Positions 51,345 through 60,133 are shown, counted from the stretch's first letter. The stretch: 64,000 bases of DNA from Planctomycetota bacterium (GCA_016722065.1 JADKGX010000002.1:620001-684000); one strand, 5' to 3'. The notes: a model not told the origin generated them from the sequence alone. Numbers and translations: made by a program.

Positions 51345-51847
51345 TGCGTTTTCTGAACCGCAAATGGGCCAACGCCAGCCTGCAGGATTTCGACATGCAG
51401 TTGCACCTTTCGGTGTACCTGCTGCACCTGCAGTCTTTGGCTGACGATTTTCCGCCGCGGTTGCGCGCCTTTGCAGCCGTGAGTGCGGGCCGCGGGCTGC
51501 GCGACGCCCGCTTGATCAAGGTACGCCTGAACCGCAAGAAGGCCACGTTGCGGGTTGTGTTTCAGCTTCCGGCCGACGAAGACGATTGGCTGAAGGTGCG
51601 TATTCTGTTCAGCAAGATCGACGTCGACACCCTGCACGAACCGGCCTGGAAACGCGTTTGCGCCAACGCCCAAAGCCGCTGCCTGGCCGATGAAGTAGAC
51701 CTGGCACCCGGCGGCCAGTTTGAGGCGCGCTTCCTGTTTGACCCGCGTGGCGAAACCGCCGTTCAGTTCCGGCGCTTTCAAATGGAGATCGAGAAACTTC
51801 CACAGGGGCGCGAAGAACCCCACGGTGGCTGGCGCCAAGACGGCTGA
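51344..51847 (+). CDS. Hypothetical protein
   Basis: The 167-residue product starts in a TAATG overlap with the EVE gene. It is mixed alpha/beta with many Arg and Leu (FDMQLHLSVYLLHLQSLADD, KATLRVVFQLPADEDDWLKV), has no signal peptide and no recognised motif. It is the last gene of the BFD-EVE set and ends 7 nt before the convergent dehydrogenase. Function unknown. Confidence 0.65.
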   Translation: MRFLNRKWANASLQDFDMQLHLSVYLLHLQSLADDFPPRLRAFAAVSAGRGLRDARLIKVRLNRKKATLRVVFQLPADEDDWLKVRILFSKIDVDTLHEPAWKRVCANAQSRCLADEVDLAPGGQFEARFLFDPRGETAVQFRRFQMEIEKLPQGREEPHGGWRQDG

Positions 51848-51854
51848 ACGCACC

Positions 51855-52826
51855 TCAGGTCAGGGCGTGCCTGGGCCTGCGCCCCTGCAACACGTCAATC
51901 ACGGCCTGGGCGCACATGCGCCCCATTTCGTTGCGGGTCTCCAGTGTGGCGCTGCCAATGTGCGGCAGCAGCACAACGTTTGGCAGCGCCGTCAAGCCGG
52001 GCGCCAGGCGGGGCTCGTCTTCGTATACATCCAGCCCGGCGGCTGCAATCACTCCCTGGGTCAGCGCCTTGACCAGCGCGGCTTCGTCGATGACGGGCCC
52101 GCGCGCGGTGTTCACCAAAATGGCGCTGGGCTTCATCAGCGCAATCCGGCGCGCATCCAGCAGGTGGCGGGTCTGGGGTGTCAGCGGGCAGTGCAGGCTG
52201 ACAAAATCGCTTTGCGCCAACAGGTCTTCCAGCTCCAGGTGGGTTGCCGCAAGTTCGTTGTCCCAATCAGGGTGGGGCGCCCTTGACGTGTAAAGGACAC
52301 GGCAGCCAAACCCGTGAAGCATGGCTTGCGCCACGCGCTTGCCAATACGCCCGGCCCCGACAATGCCCAGGGTTTTGCCAAACACACCATGGCCGCGGTG
52401 AAACAACGGCGCCCAGCCCGTGAAACCATCATGGCGTGTCAGGCGGTCGCCTTCGACCATGCGCCGCGCACAGGCCAGAATCAGGCCCACGGCAATCTCT
52501 GCCGTTGCATCCGTCAGCACGCCGGGAGTGTTGGTCACGCAAATGCCCAGTTCCCGTGCGGCAACCAGGTCAATGTTGTTTACGCCTACGGCATAGGTTG
52601 CAACGACCTTCAGCTTCGGTGCCAGGGCTTGCAGCAGGGAACGATCAATCGGGTCGGCCAGGGTGCAGATCAGGCCATTGGCGCCTGTGGCGTGTTGCAA
52701 AAGCTCGGCGGCTGTCAGGTTTCGATCGTGCCTGTTGGCTTCAATGCGCAGGCCCGGCAGGGCTTGTTGCAGCATGCTCGAAACAAGGTCCGGCACAGCC
52801 CGCGTAATGTAGACCTGTTGTGTCAT
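51855..52826 (-). CDS. D-isomer-specific 2-hydroxyacid dehydrogenase
   Basis: The 323-residue NAD(P)-dependent enzyme has the family pattern of glyoxylate/hydroxypyruvate reductases: VATYAVGVNNIDLVAARELG, TNTPGVLTDATAEIAVGLIL, the dinucleotide fold GKTLGIVGAGRIGKRVAQ (about residue 150), LVNTARGPVIDEAAL with the catalytic Arg, AAGLDVYEDEP with the catalytic Glu, and LLPHIGSATLETR with the catalytic His. It probably reduces glyoxylate or a related 2-oxoacid. The exact substrate is not determined by sequence. It is transcribed downstream of the response regulator, 40 nt away. Confidence 0.92.
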   Translation of the reverse strand: MTQQVYITRAVPDLVSSMLQQALPGLRIEANRHDRNLTAAELLQHATGANGLICTLADPIDRSLLQALAPKLKVVATYAVGVNNIDLVAARELGICVTNTPGVLTDATAEIAVGLILACARRMVEGDRLTRHDGFTGWAPLFHRGHGVFGKTLGIVGAGRIGKRVAQAMLHGFGCRVLYTSRAPHPDWDNELAATHLELEDLLAQSDFVSLHCPLTPQTRHLLDARRIALMKPSAILVNTARGPVIDEAALVKALTQGVIAAAGLDVYEDEPRLAPGLTALPNVVLLPHIGSATLETRNEMGRMCAQAVIDVLQGRRPRHALT

Positions 52827-52866
52827 GGCATGAATCTAGCCGCCAGCCTGGCCCCGGGCCAGTGGT

Positions 52867-53634
52867 TCAGGGCATGCCGCCATTTCGAATCGCGGTGCGA
52901 AGTTGTTCTGACAGTTCTTCCACCGTGGCAGGCAGGCGAATGGTGCGCCGCCGGTCGCGCGGGCCCGGCACAATCGCCGTGGCCTCCAGCAAAAACAGCA
53001 CGGGCAGAGACAGCCCGAAGTGGTCCAGAAATGAATCCACCTGCCCGGGCACGTCGGCCCCCGGCGTGGATTCACAGACCAGTAGGTCGAACTTCTCGCG
53101 GTCGGCCCGCGAGAGTGCTTTTTCAAGGGCCGGCACGACTTCAAGTTCGCAGAACGCGGCCTTGCAGGCGGCTCGCAGCAGGCGCGCGCGCGTGCCGGTG
53201 ACACAGGCAATCACGCGCCCGGCATCGCGGATGGCGGCAAGCCGGCCACTGCTGGCAGGGCGGCTGTTGCGCAGCAGAATGCGGTCCAGGTGGTCCAGCA
53301 GGTCAGCAGCGCGAAAGGGCTTGGTGATCCAGGCGTCGGCGCCGGCCAGGTAGCCCTCAAACTCGTCTTCTACGGAATCCAGGGCAGTCAGGAACACGAT
53401 CGGGATATCCGCCGTGGCTGCGTTGCCGCGGATCTGGCGGCCCAGAGAAAACCCGTCCACGCCCTGCAACACAACATCCGATACCACAACGTCAAAGCGC
53501 AGTTTGGCCAGCAGCGCCAACGCGGTACCAGGCGAGGCCGCAATCTCAACTTCATAACCATTGCGGGCCAGCAGCAGGCGCAGAATGTCGGCCAGTGCCG
53601 GGTCTTCGTCGACAACCAGTACGCGATGCTTCAT
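52867..53634 (-). CDS. Response regulator with degenerate second receiver-like domain
   Basis: The 255-residue protein starts with a canonical receiver domain: acidic pocket VVDEDP, phosphorylatable Asp53 in FDVVVSDVVLQGVDGF, the Thr of PIVFLTALDS and the Lys of DAWITKPFRAADLLDHL. After a linker (about residue 125) a second segment (RVIACVTGTRARLLRAACKA, FDLLVCESTPGADVPGQVD) has the alternating pattern of another receiver, but without the phosphorylation site. There is no DNA-binding or enzymatic output domain, so it probably acts by protein interaction. No histidine kinase is nearby. Confidence 0.82.
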   Translation of the reverse strand: MKHRVLVVDEDPALADILRLLLARNGYEVEIAASPGTALALLAKLRFDVVVSDVVLQGVDGFSLGRQIRGNAATADIPIVFLTALDSVEDEFEGYLAGADAWITKPFRAADLLDHLDRILLRNSRPASSGRLAAIRDAGRVIACVTGTRARLLRAACKAAFCELEVVPALEKALSRADREKFDLLVCESTPGADVPGQVDSFLDHFGLSLPVLFLLEATAIVPGPRDRRRTIRLPATVEELSEQLRTAIRNGGMP

Positions 53635-53698
53635 GGATGCACCTTGCCCATGCTAGCTCATCGCCCCGCCCCAAAACACGCTGCAGCGACCCAAAAGA

Positions 53699-53723
53699 AA
53701 TGCCCCGGCCGGGCCGGGGCATT
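53699..53723 (-). terminator. Hairpin terminator after the membrane HTH gene
   Basis: A 12-bp perfect inverted repeat (AATGCCCCGGCC at 53699-53710, complement at 53712-53723, one-base loop) lies 41 nt beyond the HTH gene stop on the minus strand, followed there by TCTTTTGG. It fits an intrinsic terminator. Confidence 0.75.
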
Positions 53724-53764
53724 GTGTTTCTGTATCTGCGCCGCACTTGCGGCCGCAACCAGCC

Positions 53765-54835
53765 TTATCCGCCTGCGCCTTCTGCGGGCTTGGCCGGGGC
53801 GTCGCCGTTGTCAGCCGCGCCCTGGGCGCTGCCCGGGGCAAAGCCGTTGAAGGTGCGGATTACATCCATGCCTGCATACACCACCGATTTGCCGCCGTTG
53901 CCCACCGAGGTTCCGATCGGGCGGTTGTCGCCGGTGACAATGCGGTACGGTTCATTCTGCAAAGCCGGGTTGGGGCTCTTCATGTACAGGCCCGCAGCCG
54001 TGGAACCGAAGAAATCGAGGTTCATCGGGTCCTTGGCCTGACGCATGCCCAAGGCCGGCAGCGTGACCAGCAGGAACATCACCAGCAGGAATGCAACGCC
54101 ATTGATGACCTTCCAGGCGATGCCTTCGTTGGGAACAATTTCGACGTACTTGATCTGCTCCTGAATCTGTACCGGGCCGGGCATGCCCATGGGCGCACCC
54201 ATCTGGCGCGGTGCCGCGGCGGGTTCGTCCAGTTCGTCGACTGTGCCTAGGTCGTCCAGCTCGTCCAGTTCGTCGGCGGCTGGGGCGGGCGGCTTCTTGC
54301 CCTTGGGCAGTTTGGCCCGTGGTTTTTCTTCCACTGGTTCGGTCTGCAAACCCAGTTCGTCGTCGTCCAGCTTGAGGTCGCCTTCGATCTTCTGGGTGGC
54401 ATCGGCATCACCTTCGCCGAAATCCAGCCCGCCCAATTCGTCGGTTTCGTCAAACACCAGCTCTTCGGTCAGCGTGGCATCCTGGTCGTCGCCGCCGGAA
54501 TCGGCCAGCTCAACGGTCGGAACGCTTGTCGCGCCGGTGTCTTCAAAGTCCTGGTCCTGGGACAGATTGCCAAGGTCCAGCAGGGTTTCGTCAGTTTCTT
54601 CTTCCACAACCTCAAGGCCTTCGCCCCCAAGTTGCGTTTCGCCAAGGTCCAGGTCGTCGCCGCCGCCGCCTGTGGTGCGTTGGCGCGAAAGTGACGCCAC
54701 GTCCTCCGACCGGAACTTCATGCGGTCGTCGTCGCGGAAGGCGCGGATTTGGCCTTCAGATACGAGCCTTTTCAGCTCGTCCTCGTCCATGTCGAGTTCG
54801 TTCAAGACGTCGTCGAAGGACTTATAGTTGGGCAT
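53765..54835 (-). CDS. Membrane protein with N-terminal excisionase-like HTH domain
   Basis: The 356-residue product begins with an HTH_17-like domain (SFDDVLNELDMDEDELKRLV, then SEGQIRAFRDDDRMKFRSED; residues about 5-50). A very acidic, low-complexity linker covers about 55-215. A charged segment follows, then a single TM helix at about 240-262 (VINGVAFLLVMFLLVTLPAL), and a 90-residue extracytoplasmic domain with a Gly/Ala-rich end. Proteins of this layout are frequent in Planctomycetes. The HTH may bind DNA or a partner at the membrane; this is not proven. The same N-terminal pattern occurs in the fusion protein at 27954-31916. A hairpin terminator follows. Confidence 0.75.
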   Translation of the reverse strand: MPNYKSFDDVLNELDMDEDELKRLVSEGQIRAFRDDDRMKFRSEDVASLSRQRTTGGGGDDLDLGETQLGGEGLEVVEEETDETLLDLGNLSQDQDFEDTGATSVPTVELADSGGDDQDATLTEELVFDETDELGGLDFGEGDADATQKIEGDLKLDDDELGLQTEPVEEKPRAKLPKGKKPPAPAADELDELDDLGTVDELDEPAAAPRQMGAPMGMPGPVQIQEQIKYVEIVPNEGIAWKVINGVAFLLVMFLLVTLPALGMRQAKDPMNLDFFGSTAAGLYMKSPNPALQNEPYRIVTGDNRPIGTSVGNGGKSVVYAGMDVIRTFNGFAPGSAQGAADNGDAPAKPAEGAGG

Positions 54836-54946
54836 TGGCGTTACTCCGGAACTTCTATCCGGTCCACCGGGGGTCAGGATGTGTTAACGCCCGCGATTCC
54901 GTCGCGCACGCCAGCACTTTATCCAGATAGACGCATGGTACGACAA

Positions 54947-54980
54947 GGGGCGTTTCCGGCGCAAGTCCCGAAAACGCCCC
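54947..54980 (-). terminator. Hairpin downstream of the small membrane protein gene
   Basis: GGGGCGTTT (54947-54955) and AAACGCCCC (54972-54980) form a 9-bp stem with a 16-nt loop, about 57 nt beyond the stop of the gene at 55037-55477 on the minus strand. It probably terminates that transcript before the HTH gene. Confidence 0.6.
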
Positions 54981-55036
54981 ATGATTCCATTGTGACAACC
55001 GGCAGGTCTGCCTGTGGGAAACCGCCTTGGCTGCAA

Positions 55037-55477
55037 TTAGTCGTTCTTGCGCTTCTTGGCTTCGTCGTCGGCAACCTTCTTCAGCTTCACCGGCGAGTAC
55101 TTGTCGTTGTTGGTGCTTACGCCCTGGATATCCGGGAACTTGAAGTCGTATTCCATGGTGCGCGCGGCCACAAAGTACAGGTCGGCCTTGCCGTTGTTGC
55201 CCTTCACTTCATAGACGGCCATCTGCTTGGTCGTCTTGCCGGATTCAAAGGGATTCTCGACTTCTGTAATCACCATCACCAACTGCGTGTTGCCGCCCAC
55301 CGTCACGGGCGTAACCGTCCAGTTAGGGCCTTTGTCGCTGCCGGCCTGGGCATGCACTGCCGGCGCGGTGGCCACAAACGTGTTGTAGGCGTAAAGGCCA
55401 CCCATGACTGACAGCATCAAGGCGATGCAGCCAAGCAGGGCAATGGCCAACATGGGTACGACTGATTTCTTTTCCAT
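55037..55477 (-). CDS. Small membrane-anchored protein of unknown function
   Basis: The 146-residue product starts MEKKSVVPMLAIALLGCIAL, with one N-terminal TM helix (about residues 7-30) and an SD GGAGAT before the ATG at 55477. The extracytoplasmic part is a small beta domain (PNWTVTPVTVGGNTQLVMVI, KADLYFVAARTMEYDFKF) ending in a Lys/Asp-rich tail. No family recognised. It lies between hemC and the membrane HTH gene in the same direction, but hairpins on the downstream side suggest a separate unit. Confidence 0.65.
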   Translation of the reverse strand: MEKKSVVPMLAIALLGCIALMLSVMGGLYAYNTFVATAPAVHAQAGSDKGPNWTVTPVTVGGNTQLVMVITEVENPFESGKTTKQMAVYEVKGNNGKADLYFVAARTMEYDFKFPDIQGVSTNNDKYSPVKLKKVADDEAKKRKND

Positions 55478-55625
55478 GACGATCTCCGATGGGGAAGTTC
55501 CCCGAGTTGTTATGGGGCAGATGGCGGAGGGGTCCTCAAGTCTAGTATCCCCCACGTCCTCCCTCAATCTATACGCGAAACTCAACCGTAACTTTCGTGC
55601 AAAAAAACTGGCAAAAAGGGGGCCA

Positions 55626-56549
55626 TCAGGGGGCCTGTTTCATCACTTCGTGCGCCAGCCGTTCGCCTAACTCTTCCGCTTCCTGGGCGTCGGCCTCGCC
55701 CTTTGCGCCGGCGGCGGCAGTGCCGTCGGCTGCGTATATCGCCACCTGCAAACTGACGCGCCCGTTGCTGTAGCGCGCCTGTGCACCCACAGGTGCGGAA
55801 CAGCCTGCGCCCAGTACGCGCAAAAATGCGCGCTCGGCGCTTACTTCGGCCCAGGCTGCGTTGTCGTGAAGATCTTCCAGCATCTGCCAGACCCTTGTGT
55901 CGGCCAGCCGTGCCTCAATGCCCAGACAGCCTTGCCCAACCGCGGGCAGCCAGCCTGGCGCGTCCAGGGCATGAATGCCGAATTCACCCGTGGCGGGGTC
56001 TGGTAACCGGCCCAGTCGCTTCAAACCAGCCCGGGCCAGCAAAATGGCGTCGGCCTGGCCCTCTGACAGCTTGCGCAGGCGGGTGTCCACGTTGCCGCGA
56101 AACTCAACAACCTTCAAGTCAGGTCGGCGGGCCAGCAGTTGTGCCTTGCGGCGCGGGCTGCTGCTGCCAACCGTGGCACCTTGTGGCAGGGTGGCAAAGG
56201 GGTCGGTTGCCCAGGCGCGATCGCGCAACAACATGACGTCGCCGGTTTCCTCGCGTGCGGGTGTGCAGGCCAGCACCAGCCCCTCGGGCAAAGATGTCGG
56301 GAGATCCTTCAGGGAATGCACGGCAAAGTCGGCAAGATTGTTCAGCAGGGCATCTTCAAGTTCCTTGGTAAAAGCGCCCTTGCCGCCAATGGCGGTCAGC
56401 GATTGGGCCAGCTTGACATCGCCGGTGGTCTTGAATTCAATCAACTCCACTTCCAGGCCGGGGTGCCGGCGTTGCAGTTCAGCCTTCACCCAGCGAGATT
56501 GGGTCAAGGCCAGCAGGCTGCCGCGCGTGGCAATGCGGATTGCGCTCAT
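55626..56549 (-). CDS. hemC: Hydroxymethylbilane synthase (porphobilinogen deaminase)
   Basis: The 307-residue protein assembles four porphobilinogens into hydroxymethylbilane in haem and sirohaem synthesis. Features are SAIRIATRGSLLALTQSRWV, ELIEFKTTGDVKLAQSLTAI, GGKGAFTKELEDALLNN, AVHSLKDLPTSLPEGL, GSSSPRRKAQLLARRPDL, EFRGNVDTRLRKL and the dipyrromethane-cofactor Cys in LGAGCSAPVG (about residue 245). The ATG at 56549 aligns with the family start. Other hem genes are not adjacent. Confidence 0.96.
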   Translation of the reverse strand: MSAIRIATRGSLLALTQSRWVKAELQRRHPGLEVELIEFKTTGDVKLAQSLTAIGGKGAFTKELEDALLNNLADFAVHSLKDLPTSLPEGLVLACTPAREETGDVMLLRDRAWATDPFATLPQGATVGSSSPRRKAQLLARRPDLKVVEFRGNVDTRLRKLSEGQADAILLARAGLKRLGRLPDPATGEFGIHALDAPGWLPAVGQGCLGIEARLADTRVWQMLEDLHDNAAWAEVSAERAFLRVLGAGCSAPVGAQARYSNGRVSLQVAIYAADGTAAAGAKGEADAQEAEELGERLAHEVMKQAP

Positions 56550-56690
56550 GGCATTCTTTGCAAAGGTTGCCACCGCAATGGACCGGTGACCGGCGAACAA
56601 CACCCCATCGCGGCAGTTTCCATCAGCACTGGATACTGGTCATTCGTCATAGGTCAATTGCTGATTCACCAACGCGCGATCCCAGCTGCC

Positions 56691-57833
56691 CTAGTAACTG
56701 GCAAGGCCTTCGTCCAAGTCTGCAATCAGGTCGTCCGCGGCCTCAATGCCGCAGCTAAGCCGGATCAGGCCATCGTTCAGGCCGGCTTTCTTTCGCAACT
56801 CGGGTGGAATGCTGGCGTGGGTCATGCTGGCCGGGTGCTCCAGCAAACTTTCGACGCCGCCCAGGGATTCGCCCAAAGTCCAGAAGCGGCGGCCACTGAC
56901 TACGCGCACGCCATCGGCAACCGTGCCGTCAATTTCAAAGCCGATCATGGCGCCAAAGCGGCGCATCTGGCGCGCGGCCACGGCCTGGTTGGGGTGTTTG
57001 TCCAGCGCCGGATAGTAGATGCGCGAGACGCGCTTGTGTTCGGTCAGGAAACTGACGATCTGTTCGGCGTTGTCGCAGGCGCGTTCCATGCGCACGCCCA
57101 GGGTCTTGATGCCGCGGTGCACCAGATAGCAATCCAGAAACCCAGGAACGGCGCCGCTGGCGTTCTGGTTGAACTTGATCTGCTGGGCCAGGTTGGCGTC
57201 GCGCGTGATCGCCGCGCCCATCACAACATCGCTGTGGCCGCCCAGGTACTTGGTGGCGCTGTGCATGACGATATCGGCGCCCAGATTCAACGGCTGCTGC
57301 AGGTAAGGCGTGGCAAAGGTGTTGTCGACCACGCTGATCACCTTGCGCGCGCGCGCGATCGTGCACAACGCCTCAATGTCGCTGATCTTCAGCAGCGGGT
57401 TGCTGGGCGATTCAATGAACAGCATTTTTGTCTTGGGCGTGATCGCACGTTCAACGTTGGCCGCCACGGTGGTGTCAACCATCGTGAAGTCAACGCCGAA
57501 GCGCTTGAAGGTCTTATCGAAAATGCGGAAGGTGCCGCCGTAGACGTCGTCGGCCATCACCACGTGGTCGCCAGCATTCAGCAGCTTGATGATCGAATCC
57601 GTCGCGCCCAGACCTGAAGAAAATGCGCAGGCGTGTTCGCCTTCTTCCAAGCTTGCCAGCACGCCCTCCAGGGCTGCGCGCGTGGGGTTGCCGCTGCGCG
57701 CGTATTCATACCCCTGGTGCTGGCCCGGGCTGCTTTGCGCAAAGGTACTGCTTAGAAACACCGGCGGGTTGACGGCGCCAAAGTGCGCAAAGGGGTCATA
57801 GCCGGCATGAATGGCGCGCGTGTCAAAGTGCAT
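56691..57833 (-). CDS. Cystathionine gamma-synthase/lyase family PLP enzyme
   Basis: The 380-residue protein belongs to the Cys/Met metabolism PLP family. Key segments are TRAIHAGYDPF, NPPVFLSSTFAQ, YEYARSGNPTRAALEGVLAS, AFSSGLGATDSIIKLLNAGD, PSNPLLKISDI, VVDNTFATPYLQQPLNLGAD and the PLP lysine in HSATKYLGGHSD (about residue 197), ending RLSCGIEAADDLIADLD. MetB, MccB and MetY-like activities cannot be separated by sequence reading alone. The ATG at 57833 follows GGAGA. The frame is open upstream for 96 codons with no similarity. Confidence 0.92.
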   Translation of the reverse strand: MHFDTRAIHAGYDPFAHFGAVNPPVFLSSTFAQSSPGQHQGYEYARSGNPTRAALEGVLASLEEGEHACAFSSGLGATDSIIKLLNAGDHVVMADDVYGGTFRIFDKTFKRFGVDFTMVDTTVAANVERAITPKTKMLFIESPSNPLLKISDIEALCTIARARKVISVVDNTFATPYLQQPLNLGADIVMHSATKYLGGHSDVVMGAAITRDANLAQQIKFNQNASGAVPGFLDCYLVHRGIKTLGVRMERACDNAEQIVSFLTEHKRVSRIYYPALDKHPNQAVAARQMRRFGAMIGFEIDGTVADGVRVVSGRRFWTLGESLGGVESLLEHPASMTHASIPPELRKKAGLNDGLIRLSCGIEAADDLIADLDEGLASY

Positions 57834-58705
57834 TGGGTGTCTCCAGCGGTTCCTGTGTGGCGGGCGAATATAGCGCCGTTGCCAAGCCGGCAAGGCGGAT
57901 TCTGCCTTGCCCCTGTGCGCGGGCCAGTTGTACGTCCGGGAACTTTGTTCAAGAAGTGCCGGCACGGCAGTCGATTCAAAAGCATCGGCGAGAACGTCGC
58001 CACCGACTTCAGCCGCAGTCCCCGGCAAGGCAACTTCCGGGCAACCCGATTGCGGCACAGGCTCTGGCAATACCGGGAGGTCAGTCCCCACACCAGAAGC
58101 AAAACACCAACCAAGGGTCAACGCGGGAGCGTTTGCCCCGGCGCAAAGGGTACGCGCCAGTCACCCATCCCACCTCAACATCCTCACACACGCCGGCGCG
58201 GACTGACCTACGCGCCGGACCTGCATTTGGAAGTTGTCAGCAGCCCAAATCCCGGCGATCAGCTTGTTTCAACAGCAATCCGCGTTGCCGCCAAGCAAGC
58301 CAAGAAAAGCGCCAAGAAAGGCAACTTCACCGCCCGGGATATGCATCGGCAAGTTTGAACTCCGCCGCATTTGTCCATGCTGCGCCCAGGCTGCTTCCAT
58401 CTGCGTTGGCGCTGGCTTTTCACCGCGCAGCCCAGGTTTTCTGTTTTCGTGCAATCCGTGTAATCCGTGGCTGACGCAGTTGATTTGCCGGACCACAGCA
58501 AACACTGCCACACCGGCTGCCAGCCGATTTTGCAAAACCGTCCACACCCACGCTTCGGGCTCTTGTTTCCTTGCGCCACCCCGCTATCGTTTGCGCCCCT
58601 TAGAGCCTGCCATGTCTGGCAGTTCGTGGCCGCCGCCGGCGCGGCACGACACAACGGGAAGAGTACGCCCAATTTGTGGCCTGACCGGAGAAGGAAGACA
58701 CATCC
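57834..58705. other. Gene-poor 870-nt intergenic region
   Basis: No recognisable gene lies here. Open frames exist on both strands, but their products are Arg/Pro/Ser-rich low-complexity sequences with no domain, no SD-supported start and no conserved pattern. At 58453-58470 two copies of AATCCGTG lie in tandem at a 9-bp period, a motif like the dispersed 'TCCGTGTAATCCGTGG' repeats known from Planctomycetes and Verrucomicrobia genomes. The rpsD promoter should be near the 3' end; the SD GGAGAAGGAA at 58688-58697 is clear. Confidence 0.6.
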
Positions 58706-59314
58706 ATGGGTCGTTACACAGGACCGAAGCACCGCGTATCGCGTCGATTCGCGGAGAACCTCTGGGGAACCAAAAAATCCCCGCTGGCCACGCGCCCGTA
58801 CAAGCCCGGGCAGCACGGCAAAGACGGCAAGCGCACCAAGATTACAACCTACGGTGCCGGCATGATCGAGAAGCAGAAGCTGAAGTTCTATTACCAGCTT
58901 CGGGAGCGCTCCTTCCGCCGTTACTACCAGGAAGCCCTGCGCCTGCCCGGCAACACCGGCGAAACGCTGATGCAGCTGCTGGAACGCCGCCTGGACAACG
59001 TGATTTACCGCCTTGGCTTTGCGCCCACCAACCGCGCCGCGCGCCAGTTGGTCAGCCACGGCCACGTCGCCGTCAACGGCCGCAAAGTGGACCGTGCCAG
59101 CTTTGTTGTTTCCGTGGGCGACAAAATCACCCTGCGCGACAAAAGCAAAGCCCACATCCAGGTTCAGGAAGCCATTTCCGCAAAGCCGCCGGTCGTCAGC
59201 TATCTCAAGGCCGACCCGGAAAAGCTGGAGGGCGAACTGATCCAGATTCCCAACCGCAAGGATATCCCTGTGGTGGCCAACGAGCGCCTGATCATCGAAT
59301 TCCTGGGTCGCTAA
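58706..59314 (+). CDS. rpsD: 30S ribosomal protein S4
   Basis: The 202-residue protein is S4, a primary 16S rRNA-binding protein that also helps unwind mRNA. The start MGRYTGPKHRVSRRFAENLW is typical, followed by QKLKFYYQLRERSFRRYYQE and the S4 RNA-binding domain (LERRLDNVIYRLGFAPTNRA, RQLVSHGHVAVNGRKV; about residues 92-150), ending in ANERLIIEFLGR. The zinc-binding Cys motif of C+ forms is missing, so this is a C- form. A strong SD precedes the ATG. It is monocistronic, with its own terminator, not part of the alpha operon as in E. coli. Confidence 0.98.
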   Translation: MGRYTGPKHRVSRRFAENLWGTKKSPLATRPYKPGQHGKDGKRTKITTYGAGMIEKQKLKFYYQLRERSFRRYYQEALRLPGNTGETLMQLLERRLDNVIYRLGFAPTNRAARQLVSHGHVAVNGRKVDRASFVVSVGDKITLRDKSKAHIQVQEAISAKPPVVSYLKADPEKLEGELIQIPNRKDIPVVANERLIIEFLGR

Positions 59315-59339
59315 ACGCCGGCAACTTGATTTCAACAAG

Positions 59340-59366
59340 AGCCCCCGCCCTGTGCGGGGGCTTTTC
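59340..59366 (+). terminator. Rho-independent terminator of rpsD
   Basis: AGCCCCCGC (59340-59348) and GCGGGGGCT (59354-59362) form a 9-bp stem with a 5-nt loop, directly followed by TTTTCTTTG. It lies 25 nt after the rpsD stop. This is a classical intrinsic terminator. Confidence 0.9.
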
Positions 59367-59451
59367 TTTGGGGGCCGGGCGCTGCCACCGGTTCAGATTG
59401 ATCCTTCTGCGCCCGGGGCCGTTACTACAATGACCCTGATTCGACAACCCT

Positions 59452-60012
59452 ATGCAGCATCCAAGCAGCCTCAGCGACGAAGTGATCGTCCGGCGATGCC
59501 TTGCCGGTGAAGTTTCGTTGTTTGAGGTACTGGTCAAGCGCTATGAACGCCTGGTGTACGGCTTTGTGCTGCGCAAGATCAGCGACGCCGGGGTTGCCCA
59601 GGACATCGCCCAGGAAACCTACCTGATCGGCTACGAAAACCTGGCGCGCCTGAAAGACCTGACCCGCTTCAAGTCCTGGCTGATGGGCATTGCCAGCAAC
59701 CTGGTTCGTGACCACTACAAGCGCCGCAAGCTGGCCGGCCTGCCGGAGGGCTTTGAAGGCGAGTTCGTGGGCATGGACCCGCTGCAATCCGTCGAAGAAA
59801 AAGAACGCCACGAACTGATGTACAAGGCCATGGCCAAGCTTTCCGACCGTTATCGGGCGGTGTTGATCAAGCGCTATCTGGAAGGCGCAGAGTACCCCGA
59901 AATCGCCCAGGACCTTGGCCTATCTATTGGCGCTGTAGAGGTTTGCATGCACCGGGCACGAAAGGCCCTGAGCCTGGCGCTGAAGGAATACATGCCCGAG
60001 ATTGACGAGTAA
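59452..60012 (+). CDS. ECF-type RNA polymerase sigma factor
   Basis: The 186-residue protein has sigma region 2 (FEVLVKRYERLVYGFVLRKI, VAQDIAQETYLIGYENLARL, FKSWLMGIASNLVRDHYKRR; about residues 25-95) and region 4 (LSDRYRAVLIKRYLEGAEYP, IAQDLGLSIGAVEVCMHRAR; about 125-170). It is followed 121 nt later by a membrane anti-sigma-like protein with a FecR domain, a normal ECF/anti-ECF layout. A TACAAT -10 element at 59426-59431 lies upstream, but no good -35 is seen. Confidence 0.93.
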   Translation: MQHPSSLSDEVIVRRCLAGEVSLFEVLVKRYERLVYGFVLRKISDAGVAQDIAQETYLIGYENLARLKDLTRFKSWLMGIASNLVRDHYKRRKLAGLPEGFEGEFVGMDPLQSVEEKERHELMYKAMAKLSDRYRAVLIKRYLEGAEYPEIAQDLGLSIGAVEVCMHRARKALSLALKEYMPEIDE

Positions 60013-60133
60013 GTGCGATTGCGACTATTGCCACGAGTGCACAAGGAATTGGCGTAGATCACATGTAAGGAAGCAGCGCAACATCGCACTAATGGCTGGC
60101 GCGCACGCAAGCAGTGCAAACAGAACGCCTTAG

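Noticed and set aside
57783..58358. Open frame of 191 codons on the plus strand starting inside the PLP enzyme gene
   Set aside because: Its start lies in antisense of a well-supported gene, the composition is Arg/Pro-rich, and no motif or SD supports it.
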